Assembly: GCA_017883215.1 (NCBI GenBank)
Contig: JADGOA010000071.1
Coordinates: forward strand, 1-12,376
Direction of reading: 5' to 3'
Source: Thermoanaerobaculia bacterium
GTDB taxonomy: Bacteria; Acidobacteriota; Thermoanaerobaculia; Gp7-AA8
Length of the DNA: 12,376 bases
Part shown: piece after piece, positions 1-7,051 of the stretch
Position numbering within the stretch: the first letter of the stretch is position 1
Layout of the letters: the number at the start of each line of letters is the position of its first letter
Made by a program: the position numbers and the translations under genes
Notes under the pieces: generated by a model
Databases searched by the model: none
Told to the model about the DNA's origin: nothing
The model's input: only the letters and a program-made list of their open reading frames with translations

Positions 1-2
1 CC

Positions 3-92
3 CGGGTTCAGGATCGTGACAACAGCGTCAGCCCCGAAGGGGCGGAAGAGTCCATCGGCTACATCTTCGGTATCAGGCCCGTTTCCGTATGA
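3..92 (+). CDS. Possible C-terminal end of an unidentified protein (partial, enters from left edge)
   Basis: A plus-strand frame is open from base 3 to a TGA at 90-92 and encodes about 29 residues ending in SIGYIFGIRPVSV. About 21 of the 29 codons end in G or C, and about 20 start with a purine, as expected of coding DNA in this GC-rich genome. If real, this gene converges on hpf, with the palindromic element at 76-222 between the two stop codons. The stretch is too short to identify. The opposite strand also has an open frame here (ATG at 96-98 running off the left edge) with similar statistics, so strand assignment is uncertain. Confidence 0.35.
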   Translation, partial: RVQDRDNSVSPEGAEESIGYIFGIRPVSV

Positions 93-222
93 GTTCATTG
101 GAAGCTGCCGAAGCCGCGGAGCGGCGAAGGACAGCGAGAGATCCCCCGCACTCCCGGGGTGGCGGGGGATTCCTCGCCGCGCTCCACCCCTCCGGGGTTC
201 CGCCGGCTCGGAATGACGGGCC
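76..222. repeat. GC-rich mosaic palindrome (dispersed-repeat-like) downstream of hpf
   Basis: Nested inverted segments share one centre near base 156. The core is a perfect 9-bp stem, ATCCCCCGC at 141-149 with GCGGGGGAT at 162-170. Outside it, 118-131 pairs imperfectly with 171-185, 108-120 imperfectly with 199-211, and 76-87 partly with 209-222. A small extra hairpin (ACCCC, 3-nt loop, GGGGT) sits at 186-198. The right end, TCGGAATGACGGGCC, has the look of dispersed intergenic repeats seen in many GC-rich bacterial genomes; that resemblance is from memory only. It ends 9 bp from the hpf stop and could act as a transcript-end structure, but no T-run follows it. Confidence 0.6.
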
Positions 223-230
223 TTAACGGC

Positions 231-797
231 TCAGACCTCGGGCGCGATCAGCCCGAGGTTGTCGTCCTGGCGCTTGTAGATGACGGAGATCTTGTCGCTG
301 TCGACGTCGCGGAAGACGATGAACTCGTTTTTCGAGTCCTCCAGGCGCAGGGCCGCTTCCTCGATGGACATGGGGCGGATGGGCAGGTTGTTGGTCTTGA
401 TGATGCGGTGACGGTTGTGGTCGCCGCTCTCGCGCAGCTGCGCGGGCTCGAGGACCTGCACGGCCCATTCGGTGACCCGTGACTTGGCCTGCTTGCCGTC
501 TTTACGGTGATGGTCGCGCAGCTTCTTGCGGTTTTTCTGGGCCTGTCGTTTCAGATGGTCGACGGCCATGTTGATGGCGTCCTGCATGGACTCGTCGGAC
601 TGCTGGGCCGTCTTCACGTCATGGTCCTTGCCGACCATGATCACTTCACAGATGTTGCGGTACTTCTCGACCTGGAGCACGCAGCGAACTTCGATGACAT
701 CGGCGAAAAGCTTTTCCTGAATCTTTCCGATCTTCTTTTCGAGCAATGCGCGGATATCGGGGGTGACCTCGAAATTGCGACCGACAACGGTTGCCAT
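231..797 (-). CDS. hpf: Long-form ribosome hibernation promoting factor (HPF)
   Basis: HPF binds the 30S subunit in stationary phase or stress, and the long form drives 100S ribosome dimer formation. The 188-residue product has the long-form layout. The N-terminal S30AE/RaiA-like domain (about 1-98) starts MATVVGRNFEVTPDIR and ends in a basic QKNRKKLRDHHRK stretch. A charged linker follows (about 99-130), then the dimerisation domain (about 131-188), with RIIKTNNLPIRPMSIEEAAL and ending NEFIVFRDVDSDKISVIYKRQDDNLGLI. Length is normal for the family. The start is fixed by a GAGGTG ribosome-binding site 5 nt upstream. The gene begins 22 bp after rpoN, a pairing conserved in many Gram-negative bacteria, and probably shares its transcript. 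Confidence 0.96.
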   Translation of the reverse strand: MATVVGRNFEVTPDIRALLEKKIGKIQEKLFADVIEVRCVLQVEKYRNICEVIMVGKDHDVKTAQQSDESMQDAINMAVDHLKRQAQKNRKKLRDHHRKDGKQAKSRVTEWAVQVLEPAQLRESGDHNRHRIIKTNNLPIRPMSIEEAALRLEDSKNEFIVFRDVDSDKISVIYKRQDDNLGLIAPEV

Positions 798-802
798 GCG
801 TA

Positions 803-808
803 CACCTC
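803..808 (-). promoter_or_regulatory. Shine-Dalgarno site of hpf
   Basis: On the minus strand GAGGTG lies 5 nt before the hpf ATG. It is the clearest ribosome-binding site in the window and supports the chosen start. Most other genes here lack an obvious one. Confidence 0.75.
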
Positions 809-819
809 GAGTAATGGAT

Positions 820-2274
820 TTAGAAAATCTGCTTGCGATCCGTCGACGACGGTATGTTGAGCTCGTCGCGGTATTTCGCCACGGTTCGGCGCGCGATGTT
901 GATCCCCTCGTCGTTCAGAATCTTCATGATCTTCGAATCGGAGAGAGGCTTGCGCGGATCTTCGGCTTCAATATAGCTCTGGATTTTCTTTTTGACAGTC
1001 AGGCTGGAGATGTCCTCGCCCGTATCTGAATCAATTCCACTGTGGAAAAAGTACTTCATCAGGAAAAGCCCACGCGGTGTGTGCATGTACTTGTTCGACA
1101 CCACGCGCGACACAGTGGACTCGTGCATCTGAATGTCGTCGGCGACGTCGCGCAACACCAGCGGCCGGAGATAGTCGATCCCCTTCTCCAGGAATTCCCG
1201 CTGGTGCTTCACGATCGACTCGGCAACCTTGTAGATCGTGCGCTGCCGCTGGTCGAGCGATTTGATGAGCCATACCGCGGAGCGGATCTTGTCCTTGATG
1301 TAGTTCACCGTCTCGCTGTCGGATTTGGAATCCATCGAGCTCAGCATGGAGCGATAGCTGCTGTTGATGCGCAGCTTGGGCATGCCGTCCTCGTTGAGCA
1401 CGATGACGTACTCGTCGCCGACCTTCTGGATGTAAACGTCGGGCTCGACGTAGATGGCGCGCTCATCGGAGTACTTGCGCCCCGGCTTGGGATCGAGGTG
1501 TTTGATGGCTTCGACGATGCCTTCCAGGGTCTTGAGGTCGATGGTGAGCGTCTTGGCGAGCTGGACGAATTTGCGCTGCATGAACTCGTTCCAGTGGTCG
1601 CGGATGATCACGTCGACGAGGGGCACGTCCAGCTCCAGGAAATCGAGCTGCAGGAGAAGGCATTCGCGCAGGTCGCGAGCACCGACGCCGATGGGATCGA
1701 GCGACTGGATCGCTTTGACCGCCTTCTCGACAGTCTCAGCCGGCCAGGGGCCCGCGGCCTCGATCTCGGGATTCGTGGCCCGGAGATAGCCGTCCTCATC
1801 GATGTTACCGATGATGAAGTAGCCGATCTGTTTCACGTCCGGCGCGGCATCGCTCATGTTGAGCTGCCAGGTCAGGTGATCGGTCAGGTTGGGAGGGCGG
1901 GTGAGCGTGTTCTCGATGGGGAACTCGTCGTGCTCCTCCGTCATGCGGGGGTTGTAGCCGTACTCGATGTAGTCCTGGAAGTAGGCGTCGTAGTCGATCT
2001 CGTCGAAGGAGTCCTTCTCCTTCTCCTTGTTGTCGTCTTTCGGTTTGGGATCTTCTTCGGCCTGGCTCTTTTCCTGCGCTTCGGCCTCGGCGTCGTCTTC
2101 GGCCTTGACCTCTTCGGCGGATTCCTCCAGAAGCGGGTTCTCGAGCAGCTCCTGGTTGAGGACCTCCTGGAGCTCGAGCTTCGACAACTGCAGCAGCTTG
2201 ATCGCCTGCTGGAGCGAAGGCGTCATGATCAGCTTCTGCGAGAGTTTGAGGTGGAGCTTTTGTTCTAGTGCCAT
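820..2274 (-). CDS. rpoN: RNA polymerase sigma-54 factor RpoN
   Basis: Sigma-54 directs core RNA polymerase to -24/-12 promoters and needs AAA+ activators to open DNA. The 484-residue length is normal. Region I (about 1-50) is the Gln/Leu-rich activator-interacting segment, with LKLSQKLIMTPSLQQAIKLL. Region II (about 50-105) is a very acidic, low-complexity linker. The core-binding domain follows (about 115-310). A helix-turn-helix is at 383-410 (HESTVSRVVSNKY, then RGLFLMKYFF). The diagnostic RpoN box, ARRTVAKYRD, is at 461-470 (bases 865-894). All elements are intact. The gene lies 33 bp after lptB and 22 bp before hpf, the classic lptB-rpoN-hpf order. No strong Shine-Dalgarno precedes the ATG, so it may be translated with lptB. 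Confidence 0.98.
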   Translation of the reverse strand: MALEQKLHLKLSQKLIMTPSLQQAIKLLQLSKLELQEVLNQELLENPLLEESAEEVKAEDDAEAEAQEKSQAEEDPKPKDDNKEKEKDSFDEIDYDAYFQDYIEYGYNPRMTEEHDEFPIENTLTRPPNLTDHLTWQLNMSDAAPDVKQIGYFIIGNIDEDGYLRATNPEIEAAGPWPAETVEKAVKAIQSLDPIGVGARDLRECLLLQLDFLELDVPLVDVIIRDHWNEFMQRKFVQLAKTLTIDLKTLEGIVEAIKHLDPKPGRKYSDERAIYVEPDVYIQKVGDEYVIVLNEDGMPKLRINSSYRSMLSSMDSKSDSETVNYIKDKIRSAVWLIKSLDQRQRTIYKVAESIVKHQREFLEKGIDYLRPLVLRDVADDIQMHESTVSRVVSNKYMHTPRGLFLMKYFFHSGIDSDTGEDISSLTVKKKIQSYIEAEDPRKPLSDSKIMKILNDEGINIARRTVAKYRDELNIPSSTDRKQIF

Positions 2275-2307
2275 CGTCGGGACTGCGACAGGATGAGCGG
2301 CGGCGGG

Positions 2308-3093
2308 TCAGCTGAGGTTGAATGACTCGCCAAGGTAAATTCGTCGAACTTCTGCATCCGCCGAAAGATCCTCAGGGATGCCCTGTCGGAAAATCTCACC
2401 TTCTTTGATGATATAGGCGCGATCCGTGATCTTCAACGTTTCCCGCACGTTATGATCGGTGATGAGAATCCCGATTCCTTTTGCGCGGAGTTGGGAAACG
2501 ATGCGCTGAATCTCGAACACGGCGATTGGATCGATTCCTGCAAACGGCTCGTCCAGCAATATGAATGCCGGATTGATCGCCAGGCTTCTGGCGATCTCCA
2601 CACGCCGGCGTTCCCCACCCGAGAGCGAATAGGCCCGATTGCGCGCGATGTGCGTGATCCCGAATTCCTCGAGCAACTGCCGGGTACGCCTCTCTCGCTC
2701 CGCCAGCGGCAGATTCATCGTCTCGAAAACCGAAAGCAGGTTCTCTTCGACGGTGAGCTTGCGGAAGACCGACGGTTCCTGCGGCAGGTAGCTGATGCCA
2801 CGCTGTGCACGCAGGTACATCGGCAGCTCGGTGATGTCGTCCTCGCCGAAGCGAACGATGCCGGCGTCGGGACGGACCAGCCCCACGATGATGTAAAAGG
2901 TGGTGGTCTTGCCGGCGCCGTTCGGTCCGAGGAGCCCGACGATCTCCCCCTGCTGGATCTCCACGGAAACGCCGCGCACGACTTTACGGCCGCGATAGAT
3001 CTTGACCAGCTGTTCTGCGCTCAGCCGCAGCGGGGCGGCCCCCTCTCGAGGTGTGGCGAACGGCAGGACTGTTGATTCCTCGTCGTGGTTCAT
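2308..3093 (-). CDS. lptB: LPS export ABC transporter ATPase LptB
   Basis: LptB is the cytoplasmic ATPase of the LptB2FGC complex that extracts LPS from the inner membrane and pushes it along the Lpt bridge. All ABC motifs are intact: Walker A GPNGAGKT (56-63), Q-loop in PQEPSVF (Q105), signature LSGGERRRVEIARSLA (157-172), Walker B FILLDEP (177-183) and switch histidine H214 in TDHNVRE. The DEPFAGIDPIAV stretch is LptB-like rather than generic ABC. The product has 261 residues against about 241 in E. coli, the difference being a roughly 20-residue N-terminal extension before LRLSAEQLVKIY. No internal ATG offers a shorter start. It sits directly downstream of the lptC/A fusion gene, its functional partner. 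No lptF or lptG is in the window. Confidence 0.97.
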   Translation of the reverse strand: MNHDEESTVLPFATPREGAAPLRLSAEQLVKIYRGRKVVRGVSVEIQQGEIVGLLGPNGAGKTTTFYIIVGLVRPDAGIVRFGEDDITELPMYLRAQRGISYLPQEPSVFRKLTVEENLLSVFETMNLPLAERERRTRQLLEEFGITHIARNRAYSLSGGERRRVEIARSLAINPAFILLDEPFAGIDPIAVFEIQRIVSQLRAKGIGILITDHNVRETLKITDRAYIIKEGEIFRQGIPEDLSADAEVRRIYLGESFNLS

Positions 3094-3153
3094 CGGCTCT
3101 ATTGCTGCGCGGAATGTAATTCACGCTGCTCTGCGGCGCCAGACTTGACTTCA

Positions 3154-3212
3154 GCGAGTAGCGAGTGGCGAGTAGCGAGCAGGAGGTCCAGCTCCCCTGC
3201 TCGCCACTCGCT
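3154..3212. repeat. Heptad inverted-repeat element A (lptC|lptB junction)
   Basis: Four tandem 7-bp units of the form GCGAGNN occupy 3154-3181. The inverted arm is at 3198-3212. The 13-bp stretch at 3160-3172 is the perfect reverse complement of 3200-3212. The right arm carries two clear units, GCGAGTG and GCGAGCA on the minus strand, and lacks exactly one internal unit present on the left, as expected for gain or loss by whole 7-bp steps. The element ends 1 bp short of the lptC stop codon and about 60 bp before the lptB start. It can form a hairpin in DNA or RNA. Confidence 0.8.
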
Positions 3213-3213
3213 C

Positions 3214-5169
3214 TCACGGTTGCGTCTTGTACGTTCCCTGCGTCGGCGAGGTCGGGCCCATCACTTCGACCTTGTTGCGCTTCAGATCGAAGGTGATCTG
3301 CTGGCCGGCGAGATTGCCGGTCGGCGCAGCCAGCGTCGCCGGCTTGCCCATGACGTAGATCATCCGCTGAGCGACCTGGTACACGGCGCGATCGCCGGTC
3401 CCCTTGCGCTGCGTGACGCGCTCCATCAGCACGACGTTCTTGTCGGACTCGACACGATCGAGCTTTCGCGCCGCGTCGAAAAGGAACACCGCGTGGTCAG
3501 AGGTCATCGTGCGCTGTTCATCATCGATCTGAACGTTGCCGAGCAGGTCCACGCGGCGGTCGTTCTTCCGCGCCAGGAGCTGATCGCTTCGCGACTGCAT
3601 GGGCGTTTTTCGCTGCGCGTCACCCGTGTTGTAGAGGATGGTTCGCACGCCGCCTCGGGCCGTGAGCGTGTCGCCTGCGCCCTGCACCTGCAGCTCGTGG
3701 GCGAGGAGGATGTTGGTCTCCTGCCAGGCCCGAACGTTCCCGGTGAACACCGCCACCTTGTTGGCCTGGCGCATCACCAGCAGCTCCGAGTTGACGAACA
3801 CCGGCTTGCCGGCAGGGAAAATATTCGTCGAGTCCGCCGACGTGGCTCCCTGCTTCGACACGAGCTGCGCGATCACGCTTCCCGTCGCTCTGGCCGTACC
3901 GGCGCGCGGAGAGAACTCGATCTGCTTCGCTTTGAGAACGTTGCCGTCCGTGGTGACGGTCGGGTCGAAGCCGGGCTGCGCGGTCAGCACGACCAGGTCG
4001 CCGGCGATGTCGTAGTTTGCGCGGATGGCCACGGCCTGGTTGCGCGGATCGGCGTATTTGACGTTGCCCTCCAGGAACGCCGCCGTGGCCTTGTGGGTGT
4101 TGCCGTCGAAGCCGACGGTGACGTGATCCGCCAGGATCTGCCGCGGAATCGGACCGAGCTCCTTCATCACCACCTGCCACTCGGCCTTGATCTCCGAGAC
4201 CACCCTCGAAGCGAGCGCAATGCGGAAGGTCTTGGCCACGATGTCGCGCCTGGGCGGTCCGTCGAGGACCGCGTGCGCGAGGGCGGTCTCGCCAACGGCG
4301 TCGATGGCGCTGATCTGCCCGTCGCCTGTCAGCTCGGTGTAGAAGTGGTCGCAGGTGATGTCTTTCTTTCCGCCGAGGTTCTCTCCGGGAGCCGCAGCGC
4401 TGGACATGGAGATGAAGATGTGGCCCTGGCCTTCGAGGCCGACCAGCGTCTTCCGATCCTGCGTCAGCCGGCCGAAGATCCGGTCGCCGTTGAGGCGGTC
4501 GGCGGCGCGCGTCATCTCGACGTTCTGCGTGAACGTCACGTCGTTCTCACGCCGCCGGAACGTGCCGTCGGCAGCCTTGATCGTCATCGGCACATCCGCA
4601 GCCTGCGCAGGCATCATCGTGGCGTCGACCCGCTCGAAGAGCCGCAGTACCTCGGATTGCACGTCCAGATCGAGCGCGCCGGCATTGCCGTTCCATCGAT
4701 CGACTCTGAACTGCACCGGGATGTGGTTCGTCAGACGACTGCCGTCGAAATGGATCTGAGCCGTCTGGATCTCCACCCCGTCGCTGGAGGTTACGCGCAC
4801 GCCCCCCTTCGCGTCGGCCTCTTTCGTCTGGCTGTTGAATTCCGCCTCCGGGCAGACCAGCTCGTAAGTGAGACCGTTGGGCCGGAAGATCGTCAGGTGC
4901 ACGTCCTCGAGCGAGTTCCAGTTCGACGTGTAGGCGACCACCCGCGCCGCGCGAATCCGCGAGACGACGCGTCCGCCGATCGTTTGCGTGTCCTCGAAGC
5001 CTTTCGACTCGACCTGCGCCTTCTCGCCCGTCCGCGTCACGATCACAGGCTCGGTGCCGGACCGGTCGCGCACTGCGCGTGTCCGGCTCCAGCTGAAGAC
5101 GATCACCAGCACGAACGCGACGAACGCGATCGGCAACGCCAGCCGGAGGATCTTGATCGTTCGCTGCAT
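3214..5169 (-). CDS. lptC: LptC/LptA-type periplasmic LPS transport protein (651 aa)
   Basis: LptC anchors the LPS bridge at the inner membrane and LptA forms its periplasmic span. The product starts with a basic tip and one membrane segment (about 8-27, ILRLALPIAFVAFVLVIVF), as in LptC, and is otherwise periplasmic. Residues about 40-190 look like the LptC beta-jellyroll fold. The remainder has repeated OstA/LptA-like beta strands, such as TFTQNVEMTR near 220, AVFTGNVRAW near 480 and RVDLLGNVQIDDEQRTMTSDHAVF near 545-570. E. coli LptC and LptA are each under 200 residues, so this is a multi-domain fusion, a form I associate with Acidobacteriota. The start at 5169 is preferred over an ATG at 5232 because the longer form would translate through a hairpin element and puts 21 polar residues before the membrane segment. 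lptB follows after 120 bp. Confidence 0.85.
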   Translation of the reverse strand: MQRTIKILRLALPIAFVAFVLVIVFSWSRTRAVRDRSGTEPVIVTRTGEKAQVESKGFEDTQTIGGRVVSRIRAARVVAYTSNWNSLEDVHLTIFRPNGLTYELVCPEAEFNSQTKEADAKGGVRVTSSDGVEIQTAQIHFDGSRLTNHIPVQFRVDRWNGNAGALDLDVQSEVLRLFERVDATMMPAQAADVPMTIKAADGTFRRRENDVTFTQNVEMTRAADRLNGDRIFGRLTQDRKTLVGLEGQGHIFISMSSAAAPGENLGGKKDITCDHFYTELTGDGQISAIDAVGETALAHAVLDGPPRRDIVAKTFRIALASRVVSEIKAEWQVVMKELGPIPRQILADHVTVGFDGNTHKATAAFLEGNVKYADPRNQAVAIRANYDIAGDLVVLTAQPGFDPTVTTDGNVLKAKQIEFSPRAGTARATGSVIAQLVSKQGATSADSTNIFPAGKPVFVNSELLVMRQANKVAVFTGNVRAWQETNILLAHELQVQGAGDTLTARGGVRTILYNTGDAQRKTPMQSRSDQLLARKNDRRVDLLGNVQIDDEQRTMTSDHAVFLFDAARKLDRVESDKNVVLMERVTQRKGTGDRAVYQVAQRMIYVMGKPATLAAPTGNLAGQQITFDLKRNKVEVMGPTSPTQGTYKTQP

Positions 5170-5189
5170 GGAGTGATCAGTGACCCAAA

Positions 5190-5262
5190 AGTCCTGAGTG
5201 CTGAGTCCTGAGTCCTGGTTGCACGACCCCACTCAGGACTCAGCACTCAGGACTCAGGACTC
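5190..5262. repeat. Heptad inverted-repeat element B (recJ|lptC junction), perfect 24-bp arms
   Basis: Bases 5190-5213 are the perfect 24-bp reverse complement of 5231-5254, with a 17-nt loop. The left arm is four tandem 7-bp units, GTCCTGA with a GTGCTGA variant, at 5191-5218. The right arm is the inverse unit ACTCAGG with variant ACTCAGC, running 5231-5258 plus a partial unit to 5262. The arms differ at their ends by one whole unit each. On the minus strand the hairpin is followed by TTTT and then, about 20 nt from its arm, the lptC ATG. It starts about 30 bp after the recJ stop, so it could terminate, pause or protect transcripts. Confidence 0.9.
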
Positions 5263-5292
5263 GTGCGGTCCCAACCCGTCAAGTCACTGATG

Positions 5293-7038
5293 CTATTCCG
5301 TTTGGCGGGCATCCACGACGATCATTCGCGCGCCGGCGGGCCCATAGCGGTCTGCTTCGACGTGAAAGAGCACGTCAACGCGGCCGGCCGCCGTCATCTC
5401 GGCGGCGAGCTGCCTCACGGATGGCCAGACCACCGCCGGAATACGCGCCGCTCCAGCCGTCAGCGACACTTCCCAGCAGTCTTCGGCGAACATCCGCGAG
5501 CTCGCCACCTCCGCGCCGCGCATGAGGAACAGCGGCTGCGGGTTTCCTGCGCCGAACGGCTCCAGCATGTCGTGCATCGCCACGAACGCGCGGTCGATCT
5601 CGCCGATCGTGAGCTCGCCGTCGACATTCGCGCTTCGGACGAACGAGTCGGCGTCGAGCTGCTCGAACGCTGCTGCGAGCCTCTCGCGCAATTCGGGGAG
5701 GAGCGAGGCCGGCAACGAGAAACCGCAGGCGTATTCGTGGCCGCCAAAGTGGGTGAAGAGGTCGGCCACGCGCTCGAGCAGCGCGTGCAGATTGATCGTC
5801 GGAATGCTGCGGGCGGATCCGATGCACTGGCCGTCTTCGATGGCCATGACCAGCGTGGGGCGGTTGTACTTCTGCGAGATCCTCCCGGCGGTCAGCCCGA
5901 GAACGCCCCGGTGCCAGTTCTCGGAGGCGAGGATGAGGACGCGTGGGAAAGGTGGTCGGAGCTCGGTGCCCGCCGCTCCGGAACCCGCCCCTCCGAGCAC
6001 CGTGCACCGAGCACCGTGCACCTGTTCGATCTGCTTCTCCGCCTCTACCCGCACGGCGCGCTCGATCGACTGTCGCTCGGAGTTCATTCGTTCCAGCTCG
6101 CTGCAGAGGTCCCACGCCGCCTCCTCACTCTCTGAGGCGAACAGCTCGATGGCAGTGTTCGCGGAAGCGAGCCGGCCCGCGGCGTTGATGCGTGGCCCGA
6201 CCTTGAATCCGATGTCGGATGCGCGCAGCGGCCGGCCGTAAATCCCGATCCGTCTCAGCAGCGCGCGCAGTCCGGTATTGCGAATGTCGGAGAGGCCGCG
6301 CAGCCCGAGCCAGGCGATCGTCCTGTTCTCGCCGACCAGCGGCGCCACGTCGGCGATCGTCCCGATGGCGGCGATCTTCAGCAGCGAGTCGGTGGAGATC
6401 TTCTTCCCGTTGCGCCGGATCAGCTCGCAGCAGAGTTTGAAGGCCACGCCGACGCCTGCCAGATCCTTGAACGGGTATTCACATCCCGGCTGCTTCGGAT
6501 TGAGAACGGCCGCCGCATCCGGCAGGACACCGGGCGGCAGATGGTGATCGGTGATGATCACGTCGATGCCGCGTTCGATGGCGTGCCGCACCGGTTCGAC
6601 GCTGGTGATCCCGCAGTCGACGGTAACGACGAGCTTGACCTTCTTCTCGGCCAGCACGCGGTCGAGCACCTCGAGCTTCAATCCGTAACCGTCGACCAGG
6701 CGATGCGGCACGACGAAGCTGACATCACCGCCGAGGGCGCGGACGACAGTCTGCAGGAGAACGATCGAGGTGACGCCGTCGACGTCGTAGTCGCCGTAGA
6801 TGACGATCGACTCACGATCGCGCACCGCGCGTTCGATCCGCTCGCACGCGTACGCCATCCCGTGAATGGTCGAGGGATCGTGCAGGTCGTCGGCCGTGGG
6901 GGCGATGTACCTCCGGTACGAAGCTTCATCCGTGATGCCGCGGCGGATCAGAATCGACCTGAGCACCGGATGCTCCATCGGAATCGAGCCGGCCGGAGGG
7001 GCAGCATCGGGAAGAAGCCAGCGGTCGAAGATGGGCAT
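5293..7038 (-). CDS. recJ: Single-stranded-DNA-specific 5'-3' exonuclease RecJ
   Basis: RecJ degrades 5' single strands in RecF-pathway recombination, mismatch repair and base excision repair. DHH-superfamily metal motifs are intact: YGDYDVDG (81-88), VDCGIT (140-145), TDHHLPPG (163-170) and GTIADVAPL (226-234). GPRINAAGRL (281-290), GSARSIPTINLHALLE (407-422) and the DHHA1 motif FGGHEYACGFSL (431-442) follow, then the C-terminal OB-like region (about 470-581). Length is 581 residues, close to the usual 560-580, but residues about 340-366 between the RVEAEKQIEQ helix and VLILASENWHRGVLG look inserted. The DNA there is a 7-bp-repeat element. No motif is interrupted, so activity is plausible. 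The frame is open throughout. No clear Shine-Dalgarno precedes the ATG. The gene follows accA by 99 bp, most of it taken up by a hairpin element. Confidence 0.96.
   Translation of the reverse strand: MPIFDRWLLPDAAPPAGSIPMEHPVLRSILIRRGITDEASYRRYIAPTADDLHDPSTIHGMAYACERIERAVRDRESIVIYGDYDVDGVTSIVLLQTVVRALGGDVSFVVPHRLVDGYGLKLEVLDRVLAEKKVKLVVTVDCGITSVEPVRHAIERGIDVIITDHHLPPGVLPDAAAVLNPKQPGCEYPFKDLAGVGVAFKLCCELIRRNGKKISTDSLLKIAAIGTIADVAPLVGENRTIAWLGLRGLSDIRNTGLRALLRRIGIYGRPLRASDIGFKVGPRINAAGRLASANTAIELFASESEEAAWDLCSELERMNSERQSIERAVRVEAEKQIEQVHGARCTVLGGAGSGAAGTELRPPFPRVLILASENWHRGVLGLTAGRISQKYNRPTLVMAIEDGQCIGSARSIPTINLHALLERVADLFTHFGGHEYACGFSLPASLLPELRERLAAAFEQLDADSFVRSANVDGELTIGEIDRAFVAMHDMLEPFGAGNPQPLFLMRGAEVASSRMFAEDCWEVSLTAGAARIPAVVWPSVRQLAAEMTAAGRVDVLFHVEADRYGPAGARMIVVDARQTE
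5941..6021. repeat. In-frame heptad repeat element D inside recJ
   Basis: Four contiguous 7-bp units occupy 5994-6021, alternating CGAGCAC and CGTGCAC, which gives two exact 14-bp copies (5994-6007 and 6008-6021). An inverted partner lies at 5959-5972: GCTCGGTGC at 5961-5969 is the perfect 9-bp reverse complement of 6004-6012, and the 14-bp segments match at 12 of 14 positions. Translated on the minus strand this yields VHGARCTVLGG and a Gly/Ala/Pro-rich tail, a segment not expected in RecJ. The design matches the intergenic elements at 3154, 5190 and 7052. The exact insertion boundaries are estimated from where RecJ-like sequence stops and resumes. Confidence 0.7.
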
Positions 7039-7051
7039 GGGGGACGGACGA

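Noticed and set aside
1..98. A minus-strand open frame starting at 96-98 and leaving the left edge
   Set aside because: It has no Shine-Dalgarno, begins inside the palindrome and competes with a plus-strand frame of slightly better codon use. It stays possible but unsupported.
1042..2268. A 408-codon plus-strand frame opposite rpoN
   Set aside because: It is antisense to an intact sigma-54 gene, and the product is biased Leu/Val/Asp sequence without any domain.
3085..5211. A 708-codon open frame on the plus strand opposite lptC/A
   Set aside because: It mirrors a gene with a membrane anchor, LptA-like repeats and good context. Its product is Arg/His/Asp/Val-rich low-complexity sequence typical of antisense frames in GC-rich DNA.
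5170..5232. A 21-residue N-terminal extension of the LptC-like protein
   Set aside because: It would be translated through hairpin element B and would place polar residues ahead of the membrane anchor; the internal ATG at 5169 gives a normal LptC start.
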